Source of the DNA: Vibrio pomeroyi
GTDB lineage: Bacteria; Pseudomonadota; Gammaproteobacteria; Enterobacterales; Vibrionaceae
Assembly: GCA_041879425.1 (NCBI GenBank)
Contig: CP090854.1
Coordinates: forward strand, 3,550,087-3,614,086
DNA length: 64,000 nt
Direction: 5' to 3'
The position numbers were made by a program, and so were the translations under genes. Of this stretch, positions 41,655-54,487 are shown one piece after another (position 1 is the stretch's first letter; each line of letters opens with the position of its first letter). A model generated the notes under the pieces. The model was not told the origin of the DNA and made no database searches. It saw only the letters and a list, made by a program, of their open reading frames with translations.

Positions 41655-43331
41655 TTATTTAGCAGCAACTTCCCCATCGACCACTTCTAACGCTGGCGCT
41701 TTATGACGGCTGTATTCATCATAGTTAACCACTCGGCTACGCCCCATGTCTTTGGCCATGTAGAGTGCGTTGTCGGCCATCTTAACCAGAGATTCTGTAT
41801 CAGAAGCTGGCTTAGGATAAGTCGCCACACCAATTGAAACCCCAAGCTGACCTAGCGATAGGCCTTTGTGTTCAAGGTGCATCGAACGCACAGCATCACA
41901 CAGCGTTTGACCAAACTCGGTCGCTTGCTGCATAGTGTAATGAGGAAGCAGCACAGCTAACTCTTCACCACCCAATCGACAAGCAATCTCATCTTCACTC
42001 ACACTCTGTTTAAGTAGCGCACTGATCTCTTTCAACACGAAGTCACCCGCATCATGACCAAAGTTGTCATTGAAGCGTTTGAAGTGATCCAAATCGAGCA
42101 TCAATAGCGATAATGGTTGTTCGCTGGTGGCCGAATTCATCGAATGCTCTTCCAATTTCTGCTCGAAGAAGCGACGGTTGAACAGCCCTGTTAGTGGATC
42201 GCTTAATGCCTGTGAGCGAAGCTTCTCTTGTAGGCTCAAGTTAGCCAATGCCAAGCCTAGATGCTCTGAAACACTGAAAGCCAACTGTTCGGTAATAGGA
42301 TCAATCTTGATATCACCGACACCGAAGTACAGGTGCATGATGCCAATGGTATTGCCATGCGCCGTCAACGGAATACAAAGGGTTTGGTTGTTTTCCATCT
42401 CATGCATGTGACCACAGGTTAGAGAGTGGAAGTCATCATTCGATTGATGAGCACGCCCTTTACGTAGAGACCAACATTCTTCCGGCGCAAAGCTCGCACT
42501 TCCAGGCCAAGTCTCGCCCCAATCTAGCTGAGTGATCAACTGGTTACGTGATGCGCGCATCAGAGAAACACTGCCGTTCACGTTACCAAGGATTCGCGGC
42601 AAAATATCAGAAACAATCTGTTGTGCTTCGACCATGTTATTACACGCCGCAAGCATGTTCGCTAAGCGGTGCATCAGTTCAATTTCATGAGTTCTCTGGC
42701 GAATACGTTCGTCTTGTTTCTTCTGCTCTTCTTCAACTTTATGAACGATCTGGCGGTTACTTACATAAGAAGTACCGATTAGGAAGCTCAAACTCAATAC
42801 GACCATCCCGATCAGAATGCCCATCAATTGGAAGTTCATCTGTTTAAGTTGGTGCATCGGTGAGGAGATCACTATAACGAAGCTGTTATCGTTGATCGTC
42901 TCTTTATGGGAGTAATAGATGCGATCGACAGAGGTAACGGTACTAAAGCGTACATCACTACCAAGCCCGGTTTTCAGAGCTTGCTGAAACTCAGGACGAT
43001 CACTGTGGTTTTCAACACCCGCTAGTGCATGGTCAGATAAATCGGTATCGCCAATCACAACACCGTCGAGGTTAATAACCTGAATTCTCAACCGTGTATT
43101 GGCTTGCGTCAGGTTGCCAATATAATCATCAACATCCACTCCGGCCGTAAACAAACTGCTGTCTTCACGTATTTCATAAACGACATCAGACATCAAAGAT
43201 ACTAAGTGGTTACGTTCGTTCTCTACCACTAACTTTTCCAAGGTGATGTAGAAGCCATACAGGCCCACAAGCATTGAAAAAGATAAAATAACGATTGGCA
43301 GGGTCTGCCATTTTTTATCGACGAGTCTCAC
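41655..43331 (-). CDS. Membrane diguanylate cyclase (GGDEF)
   Basis: The 558-residue protein has a transmembrane helix (about 12-31), a periplasmic sensor segment (about 32-165) of Cache-like size, a second membrane helix (about 170-190) and a coiled linker. A GAF-like cytoplasmic domain (about 220-365) and a C-terminal GGDEF domain follow, with GGEEL (454-458) as the active signature; it should make c-di-GMP from GTP. No RxxD inhibitory site is seen five residues before the signature. Start is GTG. It is monocistronic. Signal sensed is unknown. Confidence 0.9.
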   Translation of the reverse strand: MRLVDKKWQTLPIVILSFSMLVGLYGFYITLEKLVVENERNHLVSLMSDVVYEIREDSSLFTAGVDVDDYIGNLTQANTRLRIQVINLDGVVIGDTDLSDHALAGVENHSDRPEFQQALKTGLGSDVRFSTVTSVDRIYYSHKETINDNSFVIVISSPMHQLKQMNFQLMGILIGMVVLSLSFLIGTSYVSNRQIVHKVEEEQKKQDERIRQRTHEIELMHRLANMLAACNNMVEAQQIVSDILPRILGNVNGSVSLMRASRNQLITQLDWGETWPGSASFAPEECWSLRKGRAHQSNDDFHSLTCGHMHEMENNQTLCIPLTAHGNTIGIMHLYFGVGDIKIDPITEQLAFSVSEHLGLALANLSLQEKLRSQALSDPLTGLFNRRFFEQKLEEHSMNSATSEQPLSLLMLDLDHFKRFNDNFGHDAGDFVLKEISALLKQSVSEDEIACRLGGEELAVLLPHYTMQQATEFGQTLCDAVRSMHLEHKGLSLGQLGVSIGVATYPKPASDTESLVKMADNALYMAKDMGRSRVVNYDEYSRHKAPALEVVDGEVAAK

Positions 43332-43434
43332 TGTATGTTTACTTCCATTTTACAGAACTACTGCCCGAATAGTAACAATCTTCCTCCAAAATACAATTAG
43401 GAAATAGATTATTTTTTTGTCAGTAAATGATGAC

Positions 43435-43468
43435 AAAAAAGCCAGCAACGTAAGTTGCTGGCTTTCAC
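43435..43468 (-). terminator. Terminator after glmU
   Basis: GCCAGCAAC and GTTGCTGGC form a 9-bp stem with a GTAA loop, followed on the minus strand by TTTTTTGTC. It lies 28 bases beyond the glmU stop. Confidence 0.9.
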
Positions 43469-43495
43469 AAGAATCAAACTTTAGATATTAGAAGA

Positions 43496-44854
43496 TTACT
43501 TCTTCTTTGGGCGCTGCCAATCTGCAATCTTGCGCTCTTTCGCACGACTGATAACCAGTTCATTCTCAGAAACATCGCGTGTTACCGTAGAGCCAGCACC
43601 AACAGTTGCGCCGTTGCCAATGGTAACAGGAGCGATTAATTGGCTATCTGAACCAACGAATACGTCGTCGCCAATGATGGTCTTAAATTTGTTTTCACCG
43701 TCGTAGTTACAAGTAATCGCACCCGCACCTACGTTTACGCGCTGACCAATTTCAGCATCACCGAGATATGTTAGGTGGTTCGCTTTAGAACCCTCACCAA
43801 GGCGAGTATTCTTCACTTCTACAAAGTTACCCACGTGCGAGTTGTTACGCATATCCGCACCTGGGCGTAGACGAGTGAAAGGACCAACAGTACAGTCTTC
43901 ACCCACTGTAGCACCTTCAATTACGCTGTATGGACGAACGATGGTGTTGTCATCAATCTCACAGTCTTTCAATACACAGCCCGTGCCGATAACCACGTTA
44001 TCGCCGATGCTTACGCTGCCTTCAATGATAACGTTAGTATCAATCTCAACATCCATACCACACTGAAGCTCACCGCGTAGGTCAAAGCGGCTTGGATCAC
44101 GTAGCATTACACCTTGCTTCAATAGCTTGTCTGCTTGCTCAGCTTGGTAAGCACGCTCTAAACGAGCCAGTTGAGAACGGTCGTTAACGCCTTCAACTTC
44201 AATCGGGCTTACAGGGTGTACCGCTTCTACCGCACGACCTTCATCGTGAGCTGCTGCAATAACGTCAGTCAGGTAGTATTCACCTTGTGCGTTGTCATTG
44301 CTTAGACCAGATAACCAACGCTTAAGATCGCCACCTGTCGCTACCATAACGCCAGTGTTGATCTCTTTGATAAGCTTCTGCTCATCGGTTGCATCTTTTT
44401 GCTCAACGATAGCCACTACAGGGCCATTGCGACGAATAATACGGCCGTAGCCCATTGGGTTGTCTAGCACGACCGTTAGCAGCGCAATGCCACCGTTTGG
44501 TTGAGCGTCTAATAGGTTTTCAATGGTATCTGGTGAGATAAGAGGCACATCACCGTACAGCACCAGTACCTTTTCATCATCAGCGAAGTGCGCAGATGCC
44601 TGATCAACCGCGTGGCCAGTACCTAGCTGCTCAGCTTGCAGAGCCCAATTTACAGATTCTTCAGCTAAGGTTGCCTTCATCTGATCACCACCATGGCCGT
44701 AAACCAAGTGGATATTTTGAGCGCCAAGACCATTACACGTATCGATAACATGTTTCACCATCGGCTTACCCGCAAGCGTGTGCAGAACCTTTGGTGTGTT
44801 TGAATACATGCGAGTGCCTTTGCCCGCCGCGAGAATTACCGCGCTAAACTTCAT
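43496..44854 (-). CDS. glmU: Bifunctional UDP-GlcNAc synthase GlmU
   Basis: GlmU acetylates glucosamine-1-P and couples it to UTP to make UDP-GlcNAc for peptidoglycan and LPS. The 452-residue protein has the N-terminal uridyltransferase domain with LAAGKGTRM (7-15). A C-terminal left-handed beta-helix acetyltransferase of hexapeptide repeats follows, with its [12 protein letters not shown] active-site block. ATG 44854 is used for family length; its ribosome site is weak. It follows the ATP operon on the same strand, as in E. coli. Confidence 0.97.
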   Translation of the reverse strand: MKFSAVILAAGKGTRMYSNTPKVLHTLAGKPMVKHVIDTCNGLGAQNIHLVYGHGGDQMKATLAEESVNWALQAEQLGTGHAVDQASAHFADDEKVLVLYGDVPLISPDTIENLLDAQPNGGIALLTVVLDNPMGYGRIIRRNGPVVAIVEQKDATDEQKLIKEINTGVMVATGGDLKRWLSGLSNDNAQGEYYLTDVIAAAHDEGRAVEAVHPVSPIEVEGVNDRSQLARLERAYQAEQADKLLKQGVMLRDPSRFDLRGELQCGMDVEIDTNVIIEGSVSIGDNVVIGTGCVLKDCEIDDNTIVRPYSVIEGATVGEDCTVGPFTRLRPGADMRNNSHVGNFVEVKNTRLGEGSKANHLTYLGDAEIGQRVNVGAGAITCNYDGENKFKTIIGDDVFVGSDSQLIAPVTIGNGATVGAGSTVTRDVSENELVISRAKERKIADWQRPKKK

Positions 44855-44982
44855 TGTAAACCTATCCAACGTTATTTTTATTAAGCCGATATTGTAACCG
44901 TTTTTGGGCAAAAAATTAAATCGTAATAACCATTTAACCGTTAGTGATATGTAAAAGGAACATTTTTGATAATCTAAAAATG

Positions 44983-45010
44983 CAAAAAGGCGACCCGTAG
45001 GTCGCCTTTA
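44983..45010 (-). terminator. Terminator of the ATP synthase operon
   Basis: AAGGCGACC and GGTCGCCTT form a 9-bp stem around CGTA, followed on the minus strand by TTTTTGC. It lies 28 bases beyond the atpC stop and separates the operon from glmU. Confidence 0.9.
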
Positions 45011-45037
45011 TCTCAGAGTCGGTCATCTTATAAAAGA

Positions 45038-45460
45038 TTAACGACGCTGTTTTGTCAGTTCGATAACTCGTAACTGAGCAATGGCTTTAGCCAGTTCACC
45101 GGCCGCTTGTGCGAAGTCTATGTCGCCATGCTGATTTTGGATATTCTCCACAGCCTTGCGCTTAGCTTCTTCCGCCTTTGCTGCGTCTAGTTCTTCACCA
45201 CGGATAGCTGTATCAGCCAGTACAGTCGCTGTACCAGGCTGAACTTCTACCATACCACCAGAAACATAAATGATTTCTTCGTGGCCGTGCTGCTTAACAA
45301 TACGCACCATACCAGGCTTGATAGCGGTCAGCAGTGGAGTGTGACCATGGAAAATACCAAGTTCACCCTCACTACCGGTCACCTGAAACGTCTCAACAAG
45401 ACCAGAGAAAAGTTGTTTCTCTGCACTTACAACGTCTAGGTGAAAGGTTATTGCTGCCAT
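45038..45460 (-). CDS. atpC: ATP synthase F1 epsilon subunit
   Basis: The epsilon subunit sits on the central stalk and can inhibit ATP hydrolysis. The 140-residue product has the N-terminal beta-sandwich (about 1-88, with [20 protein letters not shown]) and the C-terminal two-helix hairpin. It is the last gene of the atp operon, 18 bases after atpD. Confidence 0.97.
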   Translation of the reverse strand: MAAITFHLDVVSAEKQLFSGLVETFQVTGSEGELGIFHGHTPLLTAIKPGMVRIVKQHGHEEIIYVSGGMVEVQPGTATVLADTAIRGEELDAAKAEEAKRKAVENIQNQHGDIDFAQAAGELAKAIAQLRVIELTKQRR

Positions 45461-45478
45461 ATCGCCTCCTAGTTAGCC

Positions 45479-46900
<1,422 letters not shown>

Positions 46901-46916
46901 TTAGTTTTACCTAAGC

Positions 46917-47783
46917 TTAAACCGCAGCTGCGCCTGAAACGATCTCAGAAAGTTCTTGTGTAATCGCCGCTTGACGCGCTTTGTTGTACACAAGTTCTAA
47001 GTCATCAATAATGTCACCAGCGTTATCTGTTGCTGATTTCATAGCAATCATTCGAGCCGCTTGCTCACAAGCAAGGTTCTCGACCACACCTTGATATACT
47101 TGAGATTCGACGTAGCGAACCAGTAGTGCATCTAGTAGTGGTTTTGGCTCAGGCTCATAAATGTAGTCCCAAGCATGATCGCGTTTCATGTCTTCGCTGT
47201 CTGATTTAGGCAAAGGAAGTAATTGATCGATCGTTGGTTCTTGTACCATAGTGTTTTCAAACTTGTTGAACACTACGAACAGGCGATCTAATTCGCCTTC
47301 ATCATATTTCTTCAGCATAACGCTTACAGAGCCAATCAAGTCTTCAAGGCTTGGGCGATCGCCCAGTCCAGAAACTTGAGCTGCTACTTTCGCGCCGCTG
47401 TTGTTGAAAAATGCTGTTGCTTTAGAACCTACAATTGCAAGCTCCACATCAGCACCTTTCTCAGACCAATCTTTCATGTCGTTCATGGCTTTCTTGAACA
47501 AGTTAATGTTCAAACCACCACAAAGACCACGGTCTGTAGAAACGATGATGTAACCAACACGTTTGGCTTCACGTTCCTCAAGATAAGGATGCTTATACTC
47601 GAGGCTACCATTAGCCAAATGACCGATCACTTTACGCATTGTTTCTGCATATGGACGAGTAGCTTCCATTGCGTCTTGAGAACGACGCATTTTTGAAGCT
47701 GCTACCATTTCCATTGCTTTCGTAATCTTCTGTGTGCTTTTAACACTACCGATTTTATTACGTATCTCTTTTGCGCCGGCCAT
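46917..47783 (-). CDS. atpG: ATP synthase F1 gamma subunit
   Basis: Gamma is the rotor shaft inside the alpha3beta3 ring. The 288-residue protein starts [32 protein letters not shown] and ends in the conserved helix [18 protein letters not shown] (about 270-287). GGAGAGTAACG precedes the ATG. Length matches the E. coli subunit. Confidence 0.98.
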   Translation of the reverse strand: MAGAKEIRNKIGSVKSTQKITKAMEMVAASKMRRSQDAMEATRPYAETMRKVIGHLANGSLEYKHPYLEEREAKRVGYIIVSTDRGLCGGLNINLFKKAMNDMKDWSEKGADVELAIVGSKATAFFNNSGAKVAAQVSGLGDRPSLEDLIGSVSVMLKKYDEGELDRLFVVFNKFENTMVQEPTIDQLLPLPKSDSEDMKRDHAWDYIYEPEPKPLLDALLVRYVESQVYQGVVENLACEQAARMIAMKSATDNAGDIIDDLELVYNKARQAAITQELSEIVSGAAAV

Positions 47784-47831
47784 CGTTACTCTCCGTTAAT
47801 GGTATGAGGTGGCCCTAAGACCACCCACCAA

Positions 47832-49373
47832 TTACCAGGTCTGGGTTGCCTTGAAATCGTCAACAAGCTTCTTCAGCTCAGCTTCGATTTCTTTATTGAA
47901 AGCACCCGTTGTGTCGATCTGTGTTGCTAGATCGGCATATTGACCACGAGCAAACGACAGTAAAGCAGCTTCAAAGTCTAGAACTTTAGAAAGTTCAACG
48001 TCTTGAAGGTATCCACGCTCTGCAGCGAAGATTACTAGAGCTTGGTCAAATACAGACATAGGAGCGTATTGCTTCTGCTTCATCAGTTCTGTAACTTTTT
48101 GACCGTGGTCTAGCTGCTTCTTAGTCGCTTCATCAAGATCCGATGAGAACTGTGCAAATGCTGCAAGTTCACGGTATTGAGCTAGTGCAGTACGGATACC
48201 GCCAGATAGCTTCTTGATGATTTTAGTCTGCGCCGAACCACCTACACGAGAAACTGAGATACCTGGGTCAACAGCTGGACGTACGCCCGCGTTGAATAGC
48301 TCAGTTTGTAGGAAGATCTGACCATCAGTAATCGAGATTACGTTCGTTGGTACGAATGCAGATACGTCACCAGCTTGCGTTTCGATGATAGGAAGAGCAG
48401 TTAAAGAACCAGTCTTGCCTTTCACTTCGCCGTTAGTGAACTTCTCTACGTATACTTCGCTTACACGAGCAGCACGCTCTAGTAGACGAGAGTGAAGGTA
48501 GAAAACATCACCTGGGAACGCTTCACGACCTGGTGGACGCTTAAGTAGTAGCGAGATTTGACGGTAAGCTACAGCTTGCTTAGATAGATCATCATAAACA
48601 ATCAGTGCATCTTCACCGCGATCACGGAAGTATTCACCCATCGCACAACCTGCGTATGGCGCTAGGTATTGTAGCGCTGCAGATTCAGAAGCCGATGCAA
48701 CAACAACAACAGTGTTTGCTAGTGCGCCGTGCTCTTCTAGTTTGCGAACTACGTTAGCAATAGTCGACGCTTTTTGGCCGATAGCTACGTAGATAGAGAA
48801 AATACCAGAATCTTTTTGGTTAATAATCGCATCGATCGCCATTGCTGTTTTACCAGTCTGACGGTCACCGATTACTAGTTCACGTTGACCACGACCGATA
48901 GGGATCATTGAGTCAACTGACTTGTAACCAGTTTGAACAGGTTGATCTACCGATTTACGGTCGATTACACCTGGTGCAATAATTTCTACAGGCGAAGTTA
49001 GTTTCGCTTCGATAGGACCTTTACCATCAATTGGCTCACCTAGTGTGTTTACAACACGACCAAGCATTTCTGGACCTACTGGTACTTCTAGAATACGACC
49101 AGTACCTGTAACTTTCATGCCTTCCTGTAGGTCAGCATATGGGCCCATTACAACAGCACCAACCGAATCACGGTTCAAGTTAAGTGCTAGCGCGTAACGG
49201 CCACCCGGTAGTTCAATCATTTCACCTTGCATCACGTCCGCTAGGCCGTGAATGCTAAGGATTCCATCGCTTACCGAAACGATAGTACCTTCATTGCGAG
49301 CTTCACTAACAACGTCGAAAGATTCAATACGTTGTTTAATTAGATCGCTAATTTCAGTGGAATTAAGTTGCAT
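47832..49373 (-). CDS. atpA: ATP synthase F1 alpha subunit
   Basis: Alpha binds nucleotide non-catalytically and pairs with beta. The 513-residue protein has the P-loop GDRQTGKTA (about 169-177) and the signature [17 protein letters not shown] (about 362-378). ATG 49373 gives family length; a longer frame of ten codons overlaps atpH and is not typical. A GGGGATTGG site precedes the start. Confidence 0.97.
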   Translation of the reverse strand: MQLNSTEISDLIKQRIESFDVVSEARNEGTIVSVSDGILSIHGLADVMQGEMIELPGGRYALALNLNRDSVGAVVMGPYADLQEGMKVTGTGRILEVPVGPEMLGRVVNTLGEPIDGKGPIEAKLTSPVEIIAPGVIDRKSVDQPVQTGYKSVDSMIPIGRGQRELVIGDRQTGKTAMAIDAIINQKDSGIFSIYVAIGQKASTIANVVRKLEEHGALANTVVVVASASESAALQYLAPYAGCAMGEYFRDRGEDALIVYDDLSKQAVAYRQISLLLKRPPGREAFPGDVFYLHSRLLERAARVSEVYVEKFTNGEVKGKTGSLTALPIIETQAGDVSAFVPTNVISITDGQIFLQTELFNAGVRPAVDPGISVSRVGGSAQTKIIKKLSGGIRTALAQYRELAAFAQFSSDLDEATKKQLDHGQKVTELMKQKQYAPMSVFDQALVIFAAERGYLQDVELSKVLDFEAALLSFARGQYADLATQIDTTGAFNKEIEAELKKLVDDFKATQTW

Positions 49374-49386
49374 GCTCCAATCCCCA

Positions 49387-49920
49387 TTAAGACTGCAATG
49401 CATCGCTCAGGCGGTCTAAACGACTGCGCGCTGAGTTATCGATGACTAGGTCTCCGGCTCGAATAATAACTCCACTAAGTAGAGTCTCATCTATACTGCA
49501 ATTCAGCTGAACTTTGCGCGCTAAGCGCTGTTCCAATTTGCTGCTGATATCTGCGCGTTGTTCTTCAGAAAGTTCAACCGCTGAAGTCACTTCAACGTCG
49601 ATCTCTTTCTCATACTCTTTCTTGAGTATAAAGAACTCTTTGCAAACATCAGGAAAAGCCATTAAGCGGCCATTCTCTGCCATCACTTTAATTAAGTTCT
49701 GACCGAATTCATCAAATTGTTCGCCACAAATTACAATGAATACTTCAGCTAATTTTTCAGCAGTCATAGAACCGCTTAATAAATTATGAACATCATCATT
49801 TTGTGCCACTTCGGCAGCAAAAGTAAGCATCTGACCCCATTGGTCTAGCTCACCTTTATCTACCGCAAAGTCAAACGCTGCTTTAGCATAGGGGCGTGCG
49901 ATTGTAGTCAAATCAGACAT
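49387..49920 (-). CDS. atpH: ATP synthase F1 delta subunit
   Basis: Delta connects F1 to the peripheral b-stalk. The 177-residue protein begins [23 protein letters not shown] and ends with the conserved [22 protein letters not shown] block (about 149-170). It is 15 bases after atpF. Confidence 0.97.
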   Translation of the reverse strand: MSDLTTIARPYAKAAFDFAVDKGELDQWGQMLTFAAEVAQNDDVHNLLSGSMTAEKLAEVFIVICGEQFDEFGQNLIKVMAENGRLMAFPDVCKEFFILKKEYEKEIDVEVTSAVELSEEQRADISSKLEQRLARKVQLNCSIDETLLSGVIIRAGDLVIDNSARSRLDRLSDALQS

Positions 49921-49935
49921 ATACAGCCCCTTGCT

Positions 49936-50406
49936 TTAAAGTTTTGCAGTAATGTTGTTAAGAAGATCATCGTGTACATCTTTATCGATAGTACGTTCAA
50001 GGATTTTCTCAGCACCAGCTATAGCCAGAGTTGCGACTTGTTTGCGCAGGTCATCACGGGCACGTGTGCGCTCAGCTTCAATTTCTGCTTCAGCTTGCGC
50101 TAAGATCTTCTGGCGTTCTGCCTGAGCCTCTTCGCGAGCTTCATCAATAATTTGAGCTTTACGTTTGTTTGCCTGTTCAATAACCTCAGTTGCAGTGCGC
50201 TTTGCTTCTTTCATTTGCTCAGAAGCGTTGGCTTGTGCCAGGTTCAAGTCTTTAGCAGCGCGTTCAGCGGCTACTAGACCGTCAGCAATTTTCTTCTGAC
50301 GCTCTTCAATTGCTTGCATAATTGGTGGCCATACATATTTCATGCAGAACCAAACAAAAAGTGAAAAAGCAATTGCTTGACCTAACAGAGTTGCGTTCAT
50401 ATTCAC
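49936..50406 (-). CDS. atpF: ATP synthase F0 b subunit
   Basis: The b subunit forms the peripheral stator stalk as a dimer. The 156-residue protein has one N-terminal membrane helix (about 4-26, with [12 protein letters not shown]) and a long charged helix rich in Ala, Glu, Arg and Lys. It follows atpE by 58 bases. A run with GTTAAGAATC in front gives a weak ribosome site. Confidence 0.97.
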   Translation of the reverse strand: MNMNATLLGQAIAFSLFVWFCMKYVWPPIMQAIEERQKKIADGLVAAERAAKDLNLAQANASEQMKEAKRTATEVIEQANKRKAQIIDEAREEAQAERQKILAQAEAEIEAERTRARDDLRKQVATLAIAGAEKILERTIDKDVHDDLLNNITAKL

Positions 50407-50464
50407 AACAGCTACCCCTCGTTAAGAATCAACTACAAAAATTTAATTAACTATTGAGAGTTAA

Positions 50465-50722
<258 letters not shown>

Positions 50723-50773
50723 TTACGTTCTCCGATTAACATTAATAGTTAGAATAAAGCTTAAAAATTTTTT

Positions 50774-51574
<801 letters not shown>

Positions 51575-51579
51575 TCATC

Positions 51580-51969
51580 CTATTTTTTATTGTTAATGAA
51601 AAGCACTGGCGCAAAGATATTAATACCTAGAACCAGTAAATAGGTCAGTTTGAGGGGAACTAATTCCACCTGCATATACATGTAGACAATAGAGAATAGT
51701 AGAACTGTGATAAGGATTTTTAGCGCTTCGCCTGCATAGAACGACGCCGCAACTAACTTAGTTGCGCGAGCTCCACTAAATAGGAAAGCACACACACAAA
51801 AAACTGCATTTGCGATGACAAAAATACCGCCACCGATTAATGCAGCAAAACCCCAATCAGGATTAACAGCTAAACCTAACCCTATCGCCACTAATATAAC
51901 CGCGCTAAGCTCGATCAATAACATTTGCTTTGCAAGCACTCGTCCTGGTCTTGCTAACGCCGCTACCAT
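51580..51969 (-). CDS. atpI: ATP synthase protein I
   Basis: AtpI is a small membrane chaperone for c-ring assembly, dispensable in E. coli. The 129-residue protein has four hydrophobic segments and begins MVAALARPGRVLAKQMLLIE. It is the first gene of the atp operon, and AAGAGGAACG precedes its ATG. Confidence 0.92.
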   Translation of the reverse strand: MVAALARPGRVLAKQMLLIELSAVILVAIGLGLAVNPDWGFAALIGGGIFVIANAVFCVCAFLFSGARATKLVAASFYAGEALKILITVLLFSIVYMYMQVELVPLKLTYLLVLGINIFAPVLFINNKK

Positions 51970-52034
51970 GTATTCGTTCCTCTTTTAAGCCTTCTTTACT
52001 ACTCGCTTAAAAGCGTGCTGAGAAATTGGCGAAA

Positions 52035-52062
52035 ATTATACGTTCAGCCAAATTGATTGCAA
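52035..52062 (-). promoter_or_regulatory. Likely atp operon promoter
   Basis: TTGCAA (plus 52057-52062) and TATAAT (plus 52035-52040) are 16 bases apart on the minus strand. A start near 52028 would give a 60-base leader to atpI. Confidence 0.7.
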
Positions 52063-52138
52063 TAACAATGCAGCAATCATTTACATTTTTGTATACAAAC
52101 CTACAACTTTTGTACGAAATTACTTGTTTATTACATAA

Positions 52139-52152
52139 TTGACCTAAATCAA
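52139..52152. promoter_or_regulatory. FNR-like site upstream of atpI
   Basis: TTGACCTAAATCAA fits the FNR consensus TTGAT-N4-ATCAA at nine of ten positions. It lies just past the parB stop, about 115 bases upstream of the likely atp start but about 41 bases from a possible upstream TACAAA -10. FNR control of atp is a speculation from this match; it may be chance. Confidence 0.4.
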
Positions 52153-52161
52153 TTATCTCAT

Positions 52162-53043
52162 TTAGTACTCTAGTTTAGCAATAAGTTGCTCTAATTTGTG
52201 AGGCTCATCAAGAGTAATTGTCACTTTTGACTTACCGCTAACAGAACGAGTAACTGAAACGTTTGCTTGCAATTTTTCCGTGAGTCTTCGCGAAAGTTCG
52301 ATAGCTTCTGTATCTTCAGGCTTCGATTCCGGTTCAACGTCTGGTTTTAAGCACTTTTTGACAAGTTGCTCAGTTTGACGCACGGTCATTTTTTTGGTTG
52401 CCGCTGTGTTTGCCGCTTCAACCTGGGTATCACCCTCTAGCGCAAGCAGTGCTCGAGCATGCCCCATTTCCAGTTGTTTATTGGAAACTAAACCTTTTAC
52501 TTCATTTTCGAGCTGATTTAGACGTAATAAGTTACTAACCGTCGCTCTCGATTTACCGATCACATCAGCGACTTGTTGGTGCGTCAGTTCAAATTCGTTC
52601 TGTAGGCGCTCTAGCGCTTGTGATTCTTCGATAACATTCAGGTCTTCACGCTGAATATTCTCGATCAATGCCATCGCAATCGCGGCTTTGTCTTCCACTC
52701 GCTTGATCAAACATGGCACTTGTTTTAGGCCAGCTTGACGAGCTGCTCTCCAACGACGCTCACCAGCGATGATCTCAAACTGGTCGTGTGCTAAAGGGCG
52801 TACTACTATTGGCTGAATAATGCCTTGAGACTGGATTGAAGCGGCTAGTTCTTCTAGCGCTTCAGGCGCAATATCCTTACGCGGTTGATAAACACCTGGC
52901 TTCAAGCAACCAACAGCCAGTTCTGTTAACTCTCCATCAGCCGATAACGCCTGACTATGAGAAGCAACTTGCTGTTTTTCACGAGCCAACGAGCTAGTTG
53001 CAAGCAATGCATCTAGCCCCTTTCCTAAACCACGCTTAGACAT
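52162..53043 (-). CDS. parB: Chromosome partitioning protein ParB
   Basis: ParB binds parS, spreads and organises the origin for segregation; it is now known as a CTPase. The 293-residue protein has the N-terminal ParB/Srx domain with GERRWRAARQAGL (about 94-106), the HTH TQQVADVIGKSRATVSN-type segment (about 155-171) and a C-terminal dimerisation domain. It is 23 bases after parA. No perfect parS (TGTTTCACGTGAAACA) is seen in the window. Confidence 0.97.
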   Translation of the reverse strand: MSKRGLGKGLDALLATSSLAREKQQVASHSQALSADGELTELAVGCLKPGVYQPRKDIAPEALEELAASIQSQGIIQPIVVRPLAHDQFEIIAGERRWRAARQAGLKQVPCLIKRVEDKAAIAMALIENIQREDLNVIEESQALERLQNEFELTHQQVADVIGKSRATVSNLLRLNQLENEVKGLVSNKQLEMGHARALLALEGDTQVEAANTAATKKMTVRQTEQLVKKCLKPDVEPESKPEDTEAIELSRRLTEKLQANVSVTRSVSGKSKVTITLDEPHKLEQLIAKLEY

Positions 53044-53066
53044 TGAGCGAATTCCTTTGGTTAGAC

Positions 53067-53840
53067 CTATACTGGGACTTCTTCACGACGCAACATTTCG
53101 CCTGCCAGAGCAAGGTATGCTTTAGCACCTGCGGAATATTTGTCGTAGTACATTGCTGGCTTGCCATGACTTGGCGCTTCTGCCAGACGCACATTTCTAG
53201 GGATCACAGTTCGGTAGACTTTGCTACCGAAGTGTTTTTTGAGTTGATCAGATACTTCGTTCGATAAGCGGTTTCGAGGATCATACATAGTACGCAGAAG
53301 ACCTTCGATCTTCAGGTTCTCGTTAACAACCGCAGCGAGCTTACTGATGGTATCCATCAACGCAGTCAAACCTTCCAGAGCAAAGTATTCACATTGCATC
53401 GGAACTAACACGGAGTCGGCCGCAGCCATCGCGTTAATTGTAAGAAGATTTAGAGAAGGTGGGCAATCAATAAAGATGAAATCATAATTATCGCGAATGG
53501 ATGCCAGTGCATTCTTAAGGCGAACTTCGCGAGCAAAGACTTCCATCAGCTTGATTTCTGCCGCAGTAACATCACCGTTAGCGGCGATGAGGTCGTAATT
53601 GCCAGATGTACTTCGACAAACTACCTCATCAAATGGGGTGTCTTCAACTAGCAAATCGTAAGCAGTTGCTTCAACTTGATACTTGTCGACACCGCTCGCC
53701 ATAGTGGCATTACCTTGAGGATCGAGGTCAACAACCAATATCTTGCGTTTTGTTGCCGCCATTGATGCTGCTAAATTAATGCAAGTTGTTGTTTTTCCTA
53801 CGCCGCCCTTCTGGTTGGCAATTGCTACGATTCTACCCAC
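53067..53840 (-). CDS. parA: Chromosome partitioning ATPase ParA
   Basis: ParA is the DNA-binding ATPase that moves ParB-bound origins. The 257-residue protein has the deviant Walker A KGGVGKTT (11-18) with both lysines, Walker A' DLDPQGNAT (about 40-48) and Walker B FIFIDCPPSL. It is the chromosomal (Soj-like) type, located beside parB and oriC. Confidence 0.97.
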   Translation of the reverse strand: MGRIVAIANQKGGVGKTTTCINLAASMAATKRKILVVDLDPQGNATMASGVDKYQVEATAYDLLVEDTPFDEVVCRSTSGNYDLIAANGDVTAAEIKLMEVFAREVRLKNALASIRDNYDFIFIDCPPSLNLLTINAMAAADSVLVPMQCEYFALEGLTALMDTISKLAAVVNENLKIEGLLRTMYDPRNRLSNEVSDQLKKHFGSKVYRTVIPRNVRLAEAPSHGKPAMYYDKYSAGAKAYLALAGEMLRREEVPV

Positions 53841-53854
53841 TATGGCCTCGCTGA

Positions 53855-54487
53855 TTATCCCTGACGCGATAAAGTTACTAGATGACGCTCTCCATCAAGC
53901 TCTGGCACTTGCAAAGCTTTAATGTCTGTCACTGAACACCATTCAGGTAACAGGTCGATTTCATCTCTAGGATGTTGTCCCTTAAGAGCCAAAAATACAC
54001 CGGATTGCTCTTTAGGTAAATGGTGACACCACTCTACCATGTCTGTCATTGATGCAAATGCACGACTGAGCACTGCATCAAACTTTTCTTCAGGTTGAAA
54101 CTCTTCAACACGACTTTGAACCGGCACAACGTTGTCGATACCCAACTCATGAATCACCTGTTTGATAAAACGAATACGCTTACCCAGGCTATCTAACAAG
54201 TAAAACTCGCAGTCAGGATTCATGATTGAGAGCGGAATCCCAGGAAGACCAGGGCCAGTGCCAACGTCAATAAAGCGCTTACCTTGTAAGTGAGTGCTAA
54301 CAATGATGCTATCTAAGATATGTTTCACCATCATTTCTAGCGGATCACGAACTGACGTTAGGTTATAAGCCTTGTTCCATTTGTTTAGTAACTCAACGTA
54401 GCCAACCAATTGGCCACGTTGTTTTTCAGATACTTCTAATTCAGTCTGGCCAATCAGGTGATCCAGTTTCTCGCGTAATGCGCTCAT
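53855..54487 (-). CDS. rsmG: 16S rRNA m7G527 methyltransferase RsmG (GidB)
   Basis: RsmG methylates G527 of 16S rRNA with SAM; loss gives streptomycin resistance. The 210-residue protein has the SAM motif [14 protein letters not shown] (about 72-85) and conserved RAFASM (about 137-142). Its ATG overlaps the mnmG stop by one base (TAATG), the usual gid coupling. Confidence 0.97.
   Translation of the reverse strand: MSALREKLDHLIGQTELEVSEKQRGQLVGYVELLNKWNKAYNLTSVRDPLEMMVKHILDSIIVSTHLQGKRFIDVGTGPGLPGIPLSIMNPDCEFYLLDSLGKRIRFIKQVIHELGIDNVVPVQSRVEEFQPEEKFDAVLSRAFASMTDMVEWCHHLPKEQSGVFLALKGQHPRDEIDLLPEWCSVTDIKALQVPELDGERHLVTLSRQG

Noticed and set aside
52162-53840. parS sites near parAB
   Set aside because: I looked for the TGTTTCACGTGAAACA motif. 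The few CACGTG occurrences (16S, 23S, purK, atpF, glmU) lack the flanking arms.
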